Shown here: one piece after another, positions 9,657 to 18,622 of the stretch
Layout of the letters: each line of letters begins with the position of its first letter
Position numbering within the stretch: position 1 is the first letter of the stretch
Assembly: GCF_024696245.1 (NCBI RefSeq)
Contig: NZ_JAILGZ010000082.1
Span: forward strand, 1-36,230
DNA length: 36,230 nucleotides
Source: Treponema sp.
Lineage (GTDB): Bacteria; Spirochaetota; Spirochaetia; Treponematales; Treponemataceae
Direction of reading: 5' to 3'
The notes under the pieces: generated by a model
Told to the model about the DNA's origin: nothing
Database searches by the model: none
Seen by the model: the letters and a program-made list of their open reading frames with translations, nothing else
Made by a program: the position numbers and the translations under genes

Positions 9657-10214
9657 ATGAAGAAAACCATTAACTTTTTTTTGTGTCTGGCAGGGCTTGT
9701 TTTTTTGTGCCTGCTTTGTGCATTTGCTTTTATTTTAATAAAAAACTGGAACTCTGAACCAAAACTTGAAGAAGAATTAATCGCTCTTGAAGACGGAAAG
9801 CTTAAAGTTGGATATATGGATTCCAATTATGAACTTCCTGAAGAACTTAAAAAGGAACTTGGAGTAGAAATTTCTGAGGAGTTTGTTTCTCCCCTTAAAA
9901 AAATCGATGAAAGCCTTGGCAGTCAGATTGCAGAACGCCTTGGCCGTGAATATGTAGCTGTAAAAGTAGACAGCGATATTCTTAAAAAACTTAGCAAAGG
10001 TAAATTTGACTGTGTTATTTCTGCAGTTAAAGTAACACCGGAAATTTCTCAGAACTACAATGTTTCTGAGCCTTACTTTACTGACCAGAACGGACAGTAC
10101 GCAGTAATCCTTAATAAAGACAATCAGACTTTACTTGATGAAGTAAACGAAATAATCTGCCAGCTGGACGAAGAAGGAATCCTGGACACACTCTTCCTTG
10201 AATCAAATGAATAA
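9657..10214 (+). CDS. Membrane-anchored, half-size solute-binding-like protein (SBP family 3 related)
   Basis: A small protein with one N-terminal hydrophobic segment (about 7-28) that would anchor or export it, and no lipobox that I trust. From LKVGYMDSN (49-57) onward it follows the first lobe of family 3 (amino-acid type) solute-binding proteins: QIAERLG, then GKFDCVISAVKVTPEI and NVSEPYF (115-141), the family signature. It then jumps to NKDNQTLLDEVNEIICQLDEEGILDTL (153-180), which resembles the usual C-terminal helix. The roughly 90 residues of the second lobe are absent, although the frame is intact. No ABC permease or ATPase is nearby. It overlaps the MATE gene by 8 nt, so translational coupling is likely. 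Ligand and function are unknown. Confidence 0.7.
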   Translation: MKKTINFFLCLAGLVFLCLLCAFAFILIKNWNSEPKLEEELIALEDGKLKVGYMDSNYELPEELKKELGVEISEEFVSPLKKIDESLGSQIAERLGREYVAVKVDSDILKKLSKGKFDCVISAVKVTPEISQNYNVSEPYFTDQNGQYAVILNKDNQTLLDEVNEIICQLDEEGILDTLFLESNE

Positions 10215-11601
10215 AAAAGACCTGCTTTTTTCAAGAAAGGATTTATGGCGTCTTATATGGCCCCTTCTTGTTGAGCAGGTTCTTAATAACACCCTTGGTA
10301 TTGCAGATATTCTCATGGTGGCTTCTAAAGGAGAAGCTGCCGCAGCCGGCGTTTCCCTTGTAGACCAGATTAATATTCTTCTTATACAGATTTTTGCTGC
10401 CCTTAGTACCGGCGGTGCTGTTGTCTGTTCCCAGTACATAGGTTCAAAAAATCAGAAGATGGCCGATAATACAGCCCGGCAGCTTATTATTACTGTTTTT
10501 TTTATAGCAGTATTTTTTATGACTGCAGGCCTTCTTTTTAGCTCTTCTATTCTTTCTGCAGTATTCGGTAAGGTTGATGCAGATGTAATGAGCGCCAGCC
10601 GTACTTATTTTTTAATTACCCTTTTTGCCCTTCCTCCAATAGCACTTTATAATGCTGCAAGTTCTCTTTTCAGGGCTCAGGGAAATTCCCGCATAAGTAT
10701 GTTTATTGCCTTTCTTATTAACGTAATAAACATTGGTGGAAACGCCATAATGATTTACGGCCTTAATGCCGGTGTTGAAGGGGTTGCCATTCCGACTTTT
10801 ATAAGCCGCTTTACCGCAGCCACAGTTTTAATGTTTCTTTTATACAGGGCAAAGTCTTCTGGTGGTAAAGCATCTGTAAGTATAAAGGGCCTTTTAAAAA
10901 CCCTGCCTGATTTTACTTTAATAAAAAGAATCCTTCGTATAGGTGTTCCAAACGGGATAGAAAGTTCTGCCTTTCAGATTGGCAAGCTTCTTGTTTTAGG
11001 TATTACAGCTTCCTACGGAACAGCTGCCATTGCTGCAAATGCGGCTTCCAATACTATTGCCAGCTTTCAGGTACTTCCGGGGACAGCCATGGGCTTTGCC
11101 CTGCTTACTGTTGTTGGCCAGTGTATGGGTGCCGGAAAAGCTGACCAGGCTCAGTACTACACAAAGAGAATTATGCTGCTCTGTTACGCCTTTATGTGGG
11201 CTTTAAATATTCCTATGCTGATTTTCTTAAGGCCTGTGGTAGAACTTTTTAATATGTCAGAACATACCACGGATATAGCTTATCTTTTTGTAGCTTTCCA
11301 CGGAATCTTTGCCATGCTTATATGGCCTCTTTCATTCAGTCTGCCAAATGTTTTAAGGGCTGCAGGAGATGCTGCCTACACTATGATTGTCTGCATGATA
11401 AGCATGTGGACCATAAGGGTAGGGGCAGCATATCTTTTTAAGTACACAAATAACTTTGGTTTATGCCAGTACTTTAATGTCAGCCGTGATTTTGGTGCCT
11501 TTAGTATCTGGGTTGCAATGATTTTAGACTGGATTGTCCGCTCTGCTTTTTTTGCCATTCATTATGCAAGGGGCAAATGGAAAAGCAGGCGGGTTATTTA
11601 A
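10207..11601 (+). CDS. MATE family efflux transporter
   Basis: Polytopic membrane protein of 464 aa with about 12 hydrophobic segments and the two-fold MATE repeat. Typical elements are WPLLVEQVLNNTLGIADILMV near the N-terminus and SLFRAQGN in the first half. IGVPNGIESSAFQIGKL starts the second half, and FLRPVVELFNM follows later. MATE proteins export cationic drugs or metabolites using Na+ or H+; the substrate cannot be assigned here. I start at ATG 10207, inside the string ATGAATAA that also holds the stop of the previous gene. An in-frame TTG lies 9 nt upstream. There is no good Shine-Dalgarno, consistent with coupling to the upstream gene. Its stop overlaps the convergent gene's stop by 4 bp. 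Confidence 0.92.
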   Translation: MNKKDLLFSRKDLWRLIWPLLVEQVLNNTLGIADILMVASKGEAAAAGVSLVDQINILLIQIFAALSTGGAVVCSQYIGSKNQKMADNTARQLIITVFFIAVFFMTAGLLFSSSILSAVFGKVDADVMSASRTYFLITLFALPPIALYNAASSLFRAQGNSRISMFIAFLINVINIGGNAIMIYGLNAGVEGVAIPTFISRFTAATVLMFLLYRAKSSGGKASVSIKGLLKTLPDFTLIKRILRIGVPNGIESSAFQIGKLLVLGITASYGTAAIAANAASNTIASFQVLPGTAMGFALLTVVGQCMGAGKADQAQYYTKRIMLLCYAFMWALNIPMLIFLRPVVELFNMSEHTTDIAYLFVAFHGIFAMLIWPLSFSLPNVLRAAGDAAYTMIVCMISMWTIRVGAAYLFKYTNNFGLCQYFNVSRDFGAFSIWVAMILDWIVRSAFFAIHYARGKWKSRRVI

Positions 11602-13307
11602 ATACCCATATCAAATCTTAATTTAATTCCTCCTCCTGCACTAAAAGAAGAAACTTCATCCTTTGAGTTGTAGGAGTTGGAGTTAAAGGCAAAATTCAAA
11701 TAAGGCTGTACTAACTGTTTTGAACGGAATACAAGGTCAAGTCCAAAAGAATTTCCTGTGTGAACCCTGCAGCTTTTATCCCAGAAAAGATCATGAATAT
11801 TGGCAACTCCTATTCTGTATTCAATGTATGGAACAAATGTAGTTCTGATTGCGTTGATTACAACTGGAGCCTGAACCCTTAAGTATCCTCCAAAAGCATG
11901 CATACGAACCTTTTCTTTCTGGCCGTCTATAGTAAGCTCTGCCTTTTCATTCTGATAGTAACTGCCTATGCCAAAGAAAATAAAGTCTCCGCCAAAAGAT
12001 ACAAAGCCTGAATTAATACTTTTGTTTAAGCCGTCATCATCCATAAGGTTAAAGAAGCCTCCCCCTATAGTTAAACCGGAGGTCTGGGAGCCATAATCGT
12101 TCCAGACGTCGTCATAATTAAAAAAGGCCCTGGTAAACTTTTTTGGAAGCTTTTCTTCTTCAAGACTTTCAAAGCAGCAAATCTTATAGCTGCCGTTTTC
12201 TATTTTCCATATGCTGGTAATTGACTTACCTTTCCTGTTGGTAAAGGTTACTTTTGTAAGCTTGTCCCCTTTTTCTATTGAATAGTCGGAATATGCATTT
12301 TTACTGCCTTTTTCCAGTTTATCTATCATGTAATAGGCAAAGATTGATTTAACTCCTGTATATGGATCTTCTTCAAAAAAATTTGCCATGCCGGCATTTT
12401 CTTCGTCATCCATCTGGCCGTAGTACTTTTTTACCATACCGTCACCATAGTTAATCATAAGTTCATTGCTTACAAAGGGAATAAGTTCCCGGGCATCACT
12501 TTGCACAATAAAATTTTTTACACTTTCTTCAATGTCTCCTTCTTCTTTTTTACTGGCATTGTTTAAAAAGTTATTTACAGACAGCTGAATATATGAAGCC
12601 GGCAGAACAATTGTTGATTCATTTTTGTAATTTCTGACTTTGTTTTTATTTTTGTAGTAAAAGTTATTTTCGGTAATAGTTCCACATACAGCAAATGAGC
12701 CCCCCTTTTTAATTAAGACAGGACATCCTCTTTCTTCTGTATAAGTTTCCAGGCTGAGGAGGTAGCTGTTAATATCTCCTGCCGGACTATTATTATTTGT
12801 AATGTAGGTCCGTTTTGATTCTATTTTGTTATCAGATATGTGTACTTTATAAAGGTCAGTATCTTCTTCCAGCCTTTCAGTAATAAGCTGGCAGCTGTTA
12901 CCCTTGTAGCTTTCCGGTAGTTCAATAAAGGCCAGGTTATAATCCCTGTCTGTGTAGGTAATTGTAAGATTGTCCAGAACAGTTTCCTGGTTTTCTGAAT
13001 TGTAAAAAGTAACTTTTACCCTGGAGCCTTCTTCCATAAAGGTTGAGCCGCTTATAACATAGGACTTTCCATCAGGGAGCCTGGCTGTAAAACCATAGGT
13101 CCTTGTCTTTTCAAAAAGATTATTGATTTTATACTTAAAGCTTGAGTATGAATTATAACTTTCAAGCTGCAAGGAAAGATTATGCAGCATCTGGAATTCT
13201 TCATTGCTTTTTGAAGCTTCTACTTTGCAGACATAGTCTTTTACGGAAAGACTATAAAAAGGAAGGGATAAAAATAAACTTGTAAATAAAAGTAATAATT
13301 TTTTCAT
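11598..13307 (-). CDS. Exported protein: degenerate HtrA/trypsin-like domain plus beta-barrel-like C-terminus
   Basis: I do not recognise a named family. Residues 1-20 form a clear signal peptide. Residues about 70-215 follow the layout of a trypsin/HtrA fold: GFTARLPDGKSYVISGSTF where a catalytic His segment would be, DRDYNLAFIELP resembling the Asp segment, and ERGCPVLIKKGG where GNSGGPV would be. His is absent and the Ser position reads Gly-Cys-Pro, so classical protease activity is unlikely. A middle region (about 260-400) looks like a stress-fold or NTF2-like linker. The last 140 residues alternate polar and aromatic residues (GIGSYYQNEKAELTI, VPYIEYRIGV, QPYLNFAFNSN, GGGIKLRFDMGI), as in a small outer-membrane barrel. 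Probably cell-envelope located. Function unknown. Confidence 0.6.
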   Translation of the reverse strand: MKKLLLLFTSLFLSLPFYSLSVKDYVCKVEASKSNEEFQMLHNLSLQLESYNSYSSFKYKINNLFEKTRTYGFTARLPDGKSYVISGSTFMEEGSRVKVTFYNSENQETVLDNLTITYTDRDYNLAFIELPESYKGNSCQLITERLEEDTDLYKVHISDNKIESKRTYITNNNSPAGDINSYLLSLETYTEERGCPVLIKKGGSFAVCGTITENNFYYKNKNKVRNYKNESTIVLPASYIQLSVNNFLNNASKKEEGDIEESVKNFIVQSDARELIPFVSNELMINYGDGMVKKYYGQMDDEENAGMANFFEEDPYTGVKSIFAYYMIDKLEKGSKNAYSDYSIEKGDKLTKVTFTNRKGKSITSIWKIENGSYKICCFESLEEEKLPKKFTRAFFNYDDVWNDYGSQTSGLTIGGGFFNLMDDDGLNKSINSGFVSFGGDFIFFGIGSYYQNEKAELTIDGQKEKVRMHAFGGYLRVQAPVVINAIRTTFVPYIEYRIGVANIHDLFWDKSCRVHTGNSFGLDLVFRSKQLVQPYLNFAFNSNSYNSKDEVSSFSAGGGIKLRFDMGI

Positions 13308-13318
13308 TTCTACATTCT

Positions 13319-13324
13319 ATTATA
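13319..13324 (-). promoter_or_regulatory. -10 box of the 569-aa envelope gene
   Basis: TATAAT on the minus strand, 11 nt before the ATG ending at 13307. The predicted leader is about 4 nt and no Shine-Dalgarno is visible. The -35 is weak. Confidence 0.45.
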
Positions 13325-13370
13325 GAGTCTTACTGTATTTCAACATGTTAAGCCTGCTTTAAGTTTGGAC

Positions 13371-13406
13371 AAAAAAAACAGCCCTCCTTAATTAAAAGAA
13401 GGGCTG
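13371..13406 (-). terminator. Rho-independent terminator of araA
   Basis: On the minus strand an 11-bp stem (one G-T pair) built from CAGCCCTTCTT and AAGGAGGGCTG (13379-13406) with loop TTAATT is followed by eight T (13371-13378). It sits 25 nt past the araA stop. Confidence 0.93.
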
Positions 13407-13431
13407 CCCTGTTTTATCAGGTCAGGAAGAC

Positions 13432-14943
13432 TTATTTGTTAAAGTATCCTGCGTTCCATCTCATTTCATTTCTGAACTGAGCAACATTTGTATCCTTGTC
13501 GATTACCAGACATTCAATACCCTGCATTTCACACCAGTCACGGAGCATGTCGCTTGTGATAATGTTAGAGAATGCTGTATGGTGTCCGCCACCTGCCAGG
13601 ATCCAGCTTTCTGCAGAAGTCATAAGGTTTGGATATGGCTTCCAGAGCATGCGGGCAACAGGAAGTTTAGGAAGAGCTGCTTCCGGTTTAATAACATTGA
13701 TTTCGTTTACAACACAGCGGAAGCGGTTACCCATGTCAACAACAGCTGCAACAAGACCGTCACCTTCAAGTGTGTTAAATACAAGACGTGCTGGAGGTTC
13801 CTTGTCTCCAATACCAAGATGATGAACTTCAATCTTTGGTTTTCCTGTAGCAATTTCCGGGTCAACTTCAAGCATGTGTGAACCCATGTTTGCTTCTTTA
13901 CCAGGAACAAGGTTATAAGTGTAGTCTTCCATAAAGGCATTACCCCTGGAACCTGCCACAACCTGACCTGCTGTCATTGCCTTAAAGGTGCGTACAAGAC
14001 ATGAAGTTTTCCAGTCACCTTCTGCACCAAATCCATAACCGTCAGCAAGAAGTCTCTGGATGGCAAGACCAGGAAGCTGTTTCATTCCATGAAGATCCTG
14101 GAAGTTTGTACAAAGAGCCTTACCCTTGTTGTCCTTAAGGAAGCGGCGGAGGGCAATTTCTATTTTAGCCTGTTCTTTAATCTGGCCTGTAATAAAGTCT
14201 TTATCAAAACCATTGTTTGTGTTGTAGTTGATTTCGTACTTCTGGTTGTATTCGTCAAAGAGGGCGTTTACATCACCATCAGAAACTTCCTTCATGTAAG
14301 CAACCAGGTCTCCGATACCATAGTATGGAACACTCCAGCCAAACTTAATCATTGCTTCTACTTTGTCACCGTCTGTAACGGCAACTTCGCGCATGTTGTC
14401 ACCAAAACGAAGACAGCGGAGAGTCTTTCCGTCTGCAACTGCACGGGCAACCCTCATCCAGTCTGCAATACGTTTCTGAGTATTTTCATGGCTCCAGTGA
14501 CCTACGATAACCTTGCGAGGCATATCCATACGGCTGGTAATAAAACCAAATTCACGGTCGCCGTGGGCACTCTGGTTAAGGTTCATAAAGTCCATGTCCA
14601 TGGTTGAATATGGAATCTCTACGTTAAACTGGGTGTTAAGCTGAAGAAGAGGCTTTTTGTAAGCGTTAAGTCCGGCAATCCACATTTTTGCAGGGCTGAA
14701 TGTATGCATCCAGCAGATTATACCTGCACATTTATCATCAGCATTTGCCTGTTCAAGAGTCTGATGAATTGCTTCCGGTGTAAGAAGGGTTGGCTTCCAA
14801 ACAAGTGTACAAGGAAGACCAGCTGTTGCATTAAGCTTTTCTACGATTTCCTTAGAATTCTTTGCTACCTGGGCAAGAGTTTCTTCTCCATAAAGATCCT
14901 GGCTGCCTGTTACAAACCAGAATTCATAATTGTCTAATTCCAT
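13432..14943 (-). CDS. araA: L-arabinose isomerase
   Basis: Converts L-arabinose to L-ribulose, the first step of bacterial arabinose catabolism; Mn-dependent and cytoplasmic. The N-terminus NYEFWFVTGSQDLYGEETL is diagnostic. The metal and catalytic residues of the E. coli enzyme are in place in GFGAEGDWKTS (Glu), FMEDYTY (Glu), GSHMLEVDP (His) and GGGHHTAFS (His). With the ATG ending at 14943 it is 503 aa (E. coli 500). That start has GGAGG at 14949-14953 at 5-nt spacing, whereas an in-frame ATG 12 nt upstream overlaps the Shine-Dalgarno itself and is unlikely. It has its own promoter, downstream of the PocR kinase gene. araB and araD are not in the window. Confidence 0.97.
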   Translation of the reverse strand: MELDNYEFWFVTGSQDLYGEETLAQVAKNSKEIVEKLNATAGLPCTLVWKPTLLTPEAIHQTLEQANADDKCAGIICWMHTFSPAKMWIAGLNAYKKPLLQLNTQFNVEIPYSTMDMDFMNLNQSAHGDREFGFITSRMDMPRKVIVGHWSHENTQKRIADWMRVARAVADGKTLRCLRFGDNMREVAVTDGDKVEAMIKFGWSVPYYGIGDLVAYMKEVSDGDVNALFDEYNQKYEINYNTNNGFDKDFITGQIKEQAKIEIALRRFLKDNKGKALCTNFQDLHGMKQLPGLAIQRLLADGYGFGAEGDWKTSCLVRTFKAMTAGQVVAGSRGNAFMEDYTYNLVPGKEANMGSHMLEVDPEIATGKPKIEVHHLGIGDKEPPARLVFNTLEGDGLVAAVVDMGNRFRCVVNEINVIKPEAALPKLPVARMLWKPYPNLMTSAESWILAGGGHHTAFSNIITSDMLRDWCEMQGIECLVIDKDTNVAQFRNEMRWNAGYFNK

Positions 14944-14985
14944 AATATCCTCCAAAAGAATATGAAAACCTTTTCAATACTTAAC

Positions 14986-15014
14986 AGTATAGTTTGCAGA
15001 GTCTTTTTGAACAA
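14986..15014 (-). promoter_or_regulatory. araA promoter
   Basis: Minus strand: TTGTTC (15009-15014), 17-nt spacer, TATACT (14986-14991), then a leader of about 35 nt that contains GGAGG. Unlike era or mnmG, this is a conventional led transcript. Confidence 0.6.
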
Positions 15015-15025
15015 GAGATATTTTT

Positions 15026-17755
15026 TCAGATGAGATTTTTTTCCTGCCAGTAGCTTTTCCACTGGTCACAGACCTGAATGCAGGAGTCACAGTCCATGTT
15101 TTCTGCAGCCTCTGAGAGTTTGTCAAAGATAGCTTTTTCTTCTTCTCCCAGCTCCCAGCCTTTAATCTTTTTAATAAGGCCTTCAATTGAATCCAGGTCC
15201 AGGTTGTCTGCAGCTTCTTTTATTGAATCAAGGGCTTCCTTCTTTTCTTCCATGCTTGCTTGTGTTTTTGGAAGCTTGTCTTCTTCATTGTCTTTTTCAC
15301 AGTAGTCTTTTAAAAGTTCCGTATAGGACTTGTATTTTTCAAAGGCTTCCGGTGTCTTGGCCAGAATAAATGGCACATCCATTTCCTTTCCGTAACGTTC
15401 AAGATCAGCTGCCATTTCTGAAAGGCTGTTGGCACCAATCTGCTTTGCTGAACTTTTAAGGGCATGAACTTCAATAGTGTAGGATTTATAATCCTTTTCC
15501 TTAATACAGTTTTCGATAGCTTCGCACTTCTTTGAAATGGTCCTGTAAAATTCAAGAAGGATTTTATTAAAGAGGTCAAAACTTCCCAGCCTGCTTACTG
15601 CCTGTTCTACATTAAGGTCTGCAATTTCCGGATAGTCAATTTCTTCCATTTCAAGAACTTCATCATTTGAGGCAATGATTTTATCTTTAGGAAGCCACTG
15701 CTTTACTTTAGAAATAAGGGTCTTTACTTCAATAGGTTTTGCAACAAAGTCGTCCATTCCTTCTTTAATGAACATGGCCTTTACGTTACCCACTGCATTT
15801 GCCGTAAGGGCAATAATAGGAACGTTTGCATAATCCGGGTAGTTGCTTCTTATTACACGGGTACATTCAATACCGTCCATTTCCGGCATCATATGATCCA
15901 TAAAAATAATGTCGTAACGCTTGCTTTTAATTCTGTTAAGGGCAATAGCACCGCTGGTTGCCGTATCGATTTTCATCTTAAGAGGTTCAAGAAGACCTTC
16001 TGCAACTGTAAGGTTTATAGGGTTGTCATCTACAATAAGAATATCTGCATCAGGGGCAGTAAAGCTGAATGAAGAGCCTTCCTGTTCCGGTGAATCGTCA
16101 CTGTCACCCAGCTCCCTGTTTAAAATTGTTGCCAGGCTTAAAACTGACCATGGCTTTTTAATAATGAGAAGGTTTTGAATTTTAAGGTTTTTGTTTTCAC
16201 TGATATCACTAAAAAATCCTGAAACAAGTATTCCCTGAATATCCGGAGAGGTTTGCAGGCATTCAATGAAAGCCTTGCAGATAAAATATTCTTCAATGAA
16301 TATAAATATTTTTTTATCCCCGGCTTCTTCTTTAAGCTTTCTGATTCTTTGCTTAAGGTTTTCGTTGTCAGGTAAAAAGACACTGCTTAATTTAAGCCTG
16401 CTTAAATCTTTTTTCATCTGGGTAATAAGATAGGGAGTATGAATGATTGCAACTACAGCAACATTTGTATCTTTTATGATTACGCTGCTTTTGTCTGACT
16501 GAATATCCTGGGGAATGGAAAAATAAAATCTTGAACCTTCGTTGTATTTACTTTTAACATAGATTTCTCCACCCATAAGATCTACCAGCCTTTTACTGAT
16601 GGCAAGGCCAAGACCTGTTCCTTCGATATTTCTGTTTCTTTTTGAATCTACCTGTTCAAAGGATTTAAAAAGTTTTCCAATATCAGATTCCTTGATTCCA
16701 ATACCTGTATCTTCTACACAGACTTTAAGCATTATGCTTTCTGTTGTTATGTTGTCAAAATCTACGCTTAATCTTATCTGACCCTTGTGGGTAAATTTTG
16801 TTGCATTGTTCAGCAGGTTAATAAGTATCTGCCTGATTCTGTTTGCATCACCATTTAATAATTCAGGGAGATTTGGATTGATGTTAAGAATAAGTTCTAT
16901 ATCCTTATCCTGAATACGGGTCATGATTATGTTGGTAACATCATGGAACAAAGATATGCTTTCGTAACTTTCTTCCTGAAGTTCCAGCTTGCCTGATTCA
17001 ATTTTAGAAAAATCCAGAATGTCATTTATAAGGGTAAGAAGGGCTCTTCCGGAAGACTTAATCTGGTTAATATAGTTACGGGCTTCTATAGGAATATTTT
17101 CCCTTAATGCAAGCTCAGCCATACCTATTACTGCATTCATAGGAGTACGGATTTCGTGACTCATGTTTGCAAGAAAGTTTGACTTAAGCTGGGAGGCAAG
17201 TTCCAGTTCTTCATTTGCCTTAATAGCCGTATATTTTCCGTAGGCAATATCAGAAAGGCTGTCAGAAACAGTAAAAAGAAATTTTGCCGACCGGTCAATT
17301 TTTTCTTTAGGTATTACATTTATTTTCTTAGCAGCTTCATAATATTCATCAGGATCTATTCCCAGTTCTTTAGCTGTTTCCTTTATTTTCTTTTCATCAG
17401 GGGGCTGGGTAAGTACCTGTCCGCCAACAAAACAGGCAACAATAATTCCGTCTATCATTATTGGGGCAGAAAAATATGTAAGGCCGGCATGACAGGGGTA
17501 GGTTATGGAAGCATTTTCTGTAAGGGAAGTCTGGGTTCCGATTTTATAACACTGGGAACAAAGCTTTCTTCCTTTATCAGTGGCCCTGGTGTAATTTTTA
17601 CAGAAGTCACAAAAACCTGATTCCCGTGTTATAGGTTCACCTTCCGGATCTGTAATTACAGAAGCCATACCGGAAAGATTGGTAAATGCGTCCTGCATGG
17701 TCTGGAGAGTTTCTTTGTTAATGAAATCAGTAAGATTTAAGTTATCCCGATCCAT
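15026..17755 (-). CDS. Hybrid histidine kinase with N-terminal PocR sensor domain, receiver and HPt
   Basis: Residues about 8-172 match a PocR ligand-binding domain, with a cysteine set C49/C52/C66/C69 plus C88 and no membrane segment, so sensing is cytoplasmic. HisKA follows with phospho-acceptor His200 in NMSHEIRTPMNAVIG. The ATPase domain has its N box (NLLNNATKFT), G1 (EDTGIGI) and G2 (EGTGLGLAISK). Residues 425-548 resemble a receiver without an acidic pocket or phospho-Asp (pseudo-receiver). A true receiver has Asp620 in FMDHMMPEMDG, and an HPt domain has His764 in VHALKSSAKQIGANSL. About 80 helical residues finish the protein. GGGAG precedes the start. It lies 41 nt after the dual-receiver gene, its likely partner, and upstream of araA. 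PocR domains bind small metabolites; a pentose-related ligand is only an inference from context. Confidence 0.9.
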   Translation of the reverse strand: MDRDNLNLTDFINKETLQTMQDAFTNLSGMASVITDPEGEPITRESGFCDFCKNYTRATDKGRKLCSQCYKIGTQTSLTENASITYPCHAGLTYFSAPIMIDGIIVACFVGGQVLTQPPDEKKIKETAKELGIDPDEYYEAAKKINVIPKEKIDRSAKFLFTVSDSLSDIAYGKYTAIKANEELELASQLKSNFLANMSHEIRTPMNAVIGMAELALRENIPIEARNYINQIKSSGRALLTLINDILDFSKIESGKLELQEESYESISLFHDVTNIIMTRIQDKDIELILNINPNLPELLNGDANRIRQILINLLNNATKFTHKGQIRLSVDFDNITTESIMLKVCVEDTGIGIKESDIGKLFKSFEQVDSKRNRNIEGTGLGLAISKRLVDLMGGEIYVKSKYNEGSRFYFSIPQDIQSDKSSVIIKDTNVAVVAIIHTPYLITQMKKDLSRLKLSSVFLPDNENLKQRIRKLKEEAGDKKIFIFIEEYFICKAFIECLQTSPDIQGILVSGFFSDISENKNLKIQNLLIIKKPWSVLSLATILNRELGDSDDSPEQEGSSFSFTAPDADILIVDDNPINLTVAEGLLEPLKMKIDTATSGAIALNRIKSKRYDIIFMDHMMPEMDGIECTRVIRSNYPDYANVPIIALTANAVGNVKAMFIKEGMDDFVAKPIEVKTLISKVKQWLPKDKIIASNDEVLEMEEIDYPEIADLNVEQAVSRLGSFDLFNKILLEFYRTISKKCEAIENCIKEKDYKSYTIEVHALKSSAKQIGANSLSEMAADLERYGKEMDVPFILAKTPEAFEKYKSYTELLKDYCEKDNEEDKLPKTQASMEEKKEALDSIKEAADNLDLDSIEGLIKKIKGWELGEEEKAIFDKLSEAAENMDCDSCIQVCDQWKSYWQEKNLI

Positions 17756-17796
17756 AATTCATCTCCCAAAATCCGGAAAGATTCTATTCCTGCTTT

Positions 17797-18552
17797 TTAG
17801 TAGAGAATCTTGTATATGGTTTCCTTAAGCTTTTCATTGTTAATAGGTTTAAGGACATAGCCTTCCGGTTTATGACTCAGGGCTTCCTTAACTTTTATAG
17901 GGTCTCTGTTACCTGTAAGGAATACAACAGGAATCTTATTTGTAAGGGGATTGCGCCTGATTTTATCAAGAACCTGAATACCATTAAGTTCCGGCATTTC
18001 GTAGTCCAGAAGAATAAGGTCAGTGCTTTTTGTCTCAAGGAATTTTAATCCTGCTTTTCCACCTAAAGCAGATGCAATGTTAAATTCTCCATGGAGAACT
18101 TCCTTTATCATCTTAAGCATAAGGGGGTCATCATCGATTACAAGGATATGTTTTAATTCAATTGTAGCTTCGTCTTTTTCCGGTGATTCCAGAAGTGTAA
18201 GTATTTTATGATAAAACTCTTTTGGCTCTGCCTTGTCATCAGAAATAAGCATAGGTTCTGCATGAACCAGGGATTTAAAGCGGATGTTACCTTCTTTTGT
18301 TCCTATAACAACAATAGGAATCTTTTTTGTAAGAAGGATATTTACAAGGGAATCAATATGTTTAAGCTCATCATCATGCTCAATGTTAGTACAGCAGACA
18401 AAAACTTCCGGGGCAAAAATCCTCACGTGGGCTGTAAGGTCTTCTTCCCTGAGTGAGCTTGTAATGCATTCAAAGTACTCTTTGCCTTCTTTAAAAAAAT
18501 CATTAATAACAGGCTTGTTGGTACCGGTAATAAGAACTTTGTGAATAGCCAT
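17797..18552 (-). CDS. Dual-receiver response regulator without output domain
   Basis: Two receiver-like domains and nothing else. The N-terminal one (about 4-122) has the fold pattern, but the phospho-Asp position falls in FVCCTNIEHDD and the acidic pair is missing, so it should not be phosphorylated. The C-terminal one (about 134-251) is complete: acidic cluster IDDD (139-142), phospho-Asp183 in LLDYEMPELNG, switch Thr in VFLTGN and Lys in VLKPI. With no DNA-binding or enzymatic domain, it must act through protein contacts or as a phosphate relay to the adjacent hybrid kinase and its HPt. It has a strong AGGAGG site before its ATG, and its own promoter with a repeat element upstream. Co-transcribed with the kinase (41-nt gap). 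Confidence 0.88.
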   Translation of the reverse strand: MAIHKVLITGTNKPVINDFFKEGKEYFECITSSLREEDLTAHVRIFAPEVFVCCTNIEHDDELKHIDSLVNILLTKKIPIVVIGTKEGNIRFKSLVHAEPMLISDDKAEPKEFYHKILTLLESPEKDEATIELKHILVIDDDPLMLKMIKEVLHGEFNIASALGGKAGLKFLETKSTDLILLDYEMPELNGIQVLDKIRRNPLTNKIPVVFLTGNRDPIKVKEALSHKPEGYVLKPINNEKLKETIYKILY

Positions 18553-18591
18553 GTTAAACCTCCTGGGGAATAATAAAGTCTGCCACTTAAA

Positions 18592-18619
18592 ATTTTAACA
18601 CATTTTTGCAGTATTTCAA
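18592..18619 (-). promoter_or_regulatory. Promoter of the two-component operon
   Basis: Minus strand: TTGAAA (18614-18619), 16-nt spacer, TAAAAT (18592-18597), leader of about 33 nt containing AGGAGG before the ATG ending at 18552. Confidence 0.6.
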
Positions 18620-18622
18620 CAA

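Noticed and set aside
14089-14607. Long open frame antisense to araA
   Set aside because: It lies fully opposite a certain gene, has no ribosome binding site or family resemblance, and arises from the codon bias of araA. The same applies to other antisense frames in guaA, pyrG, galK and abfA.
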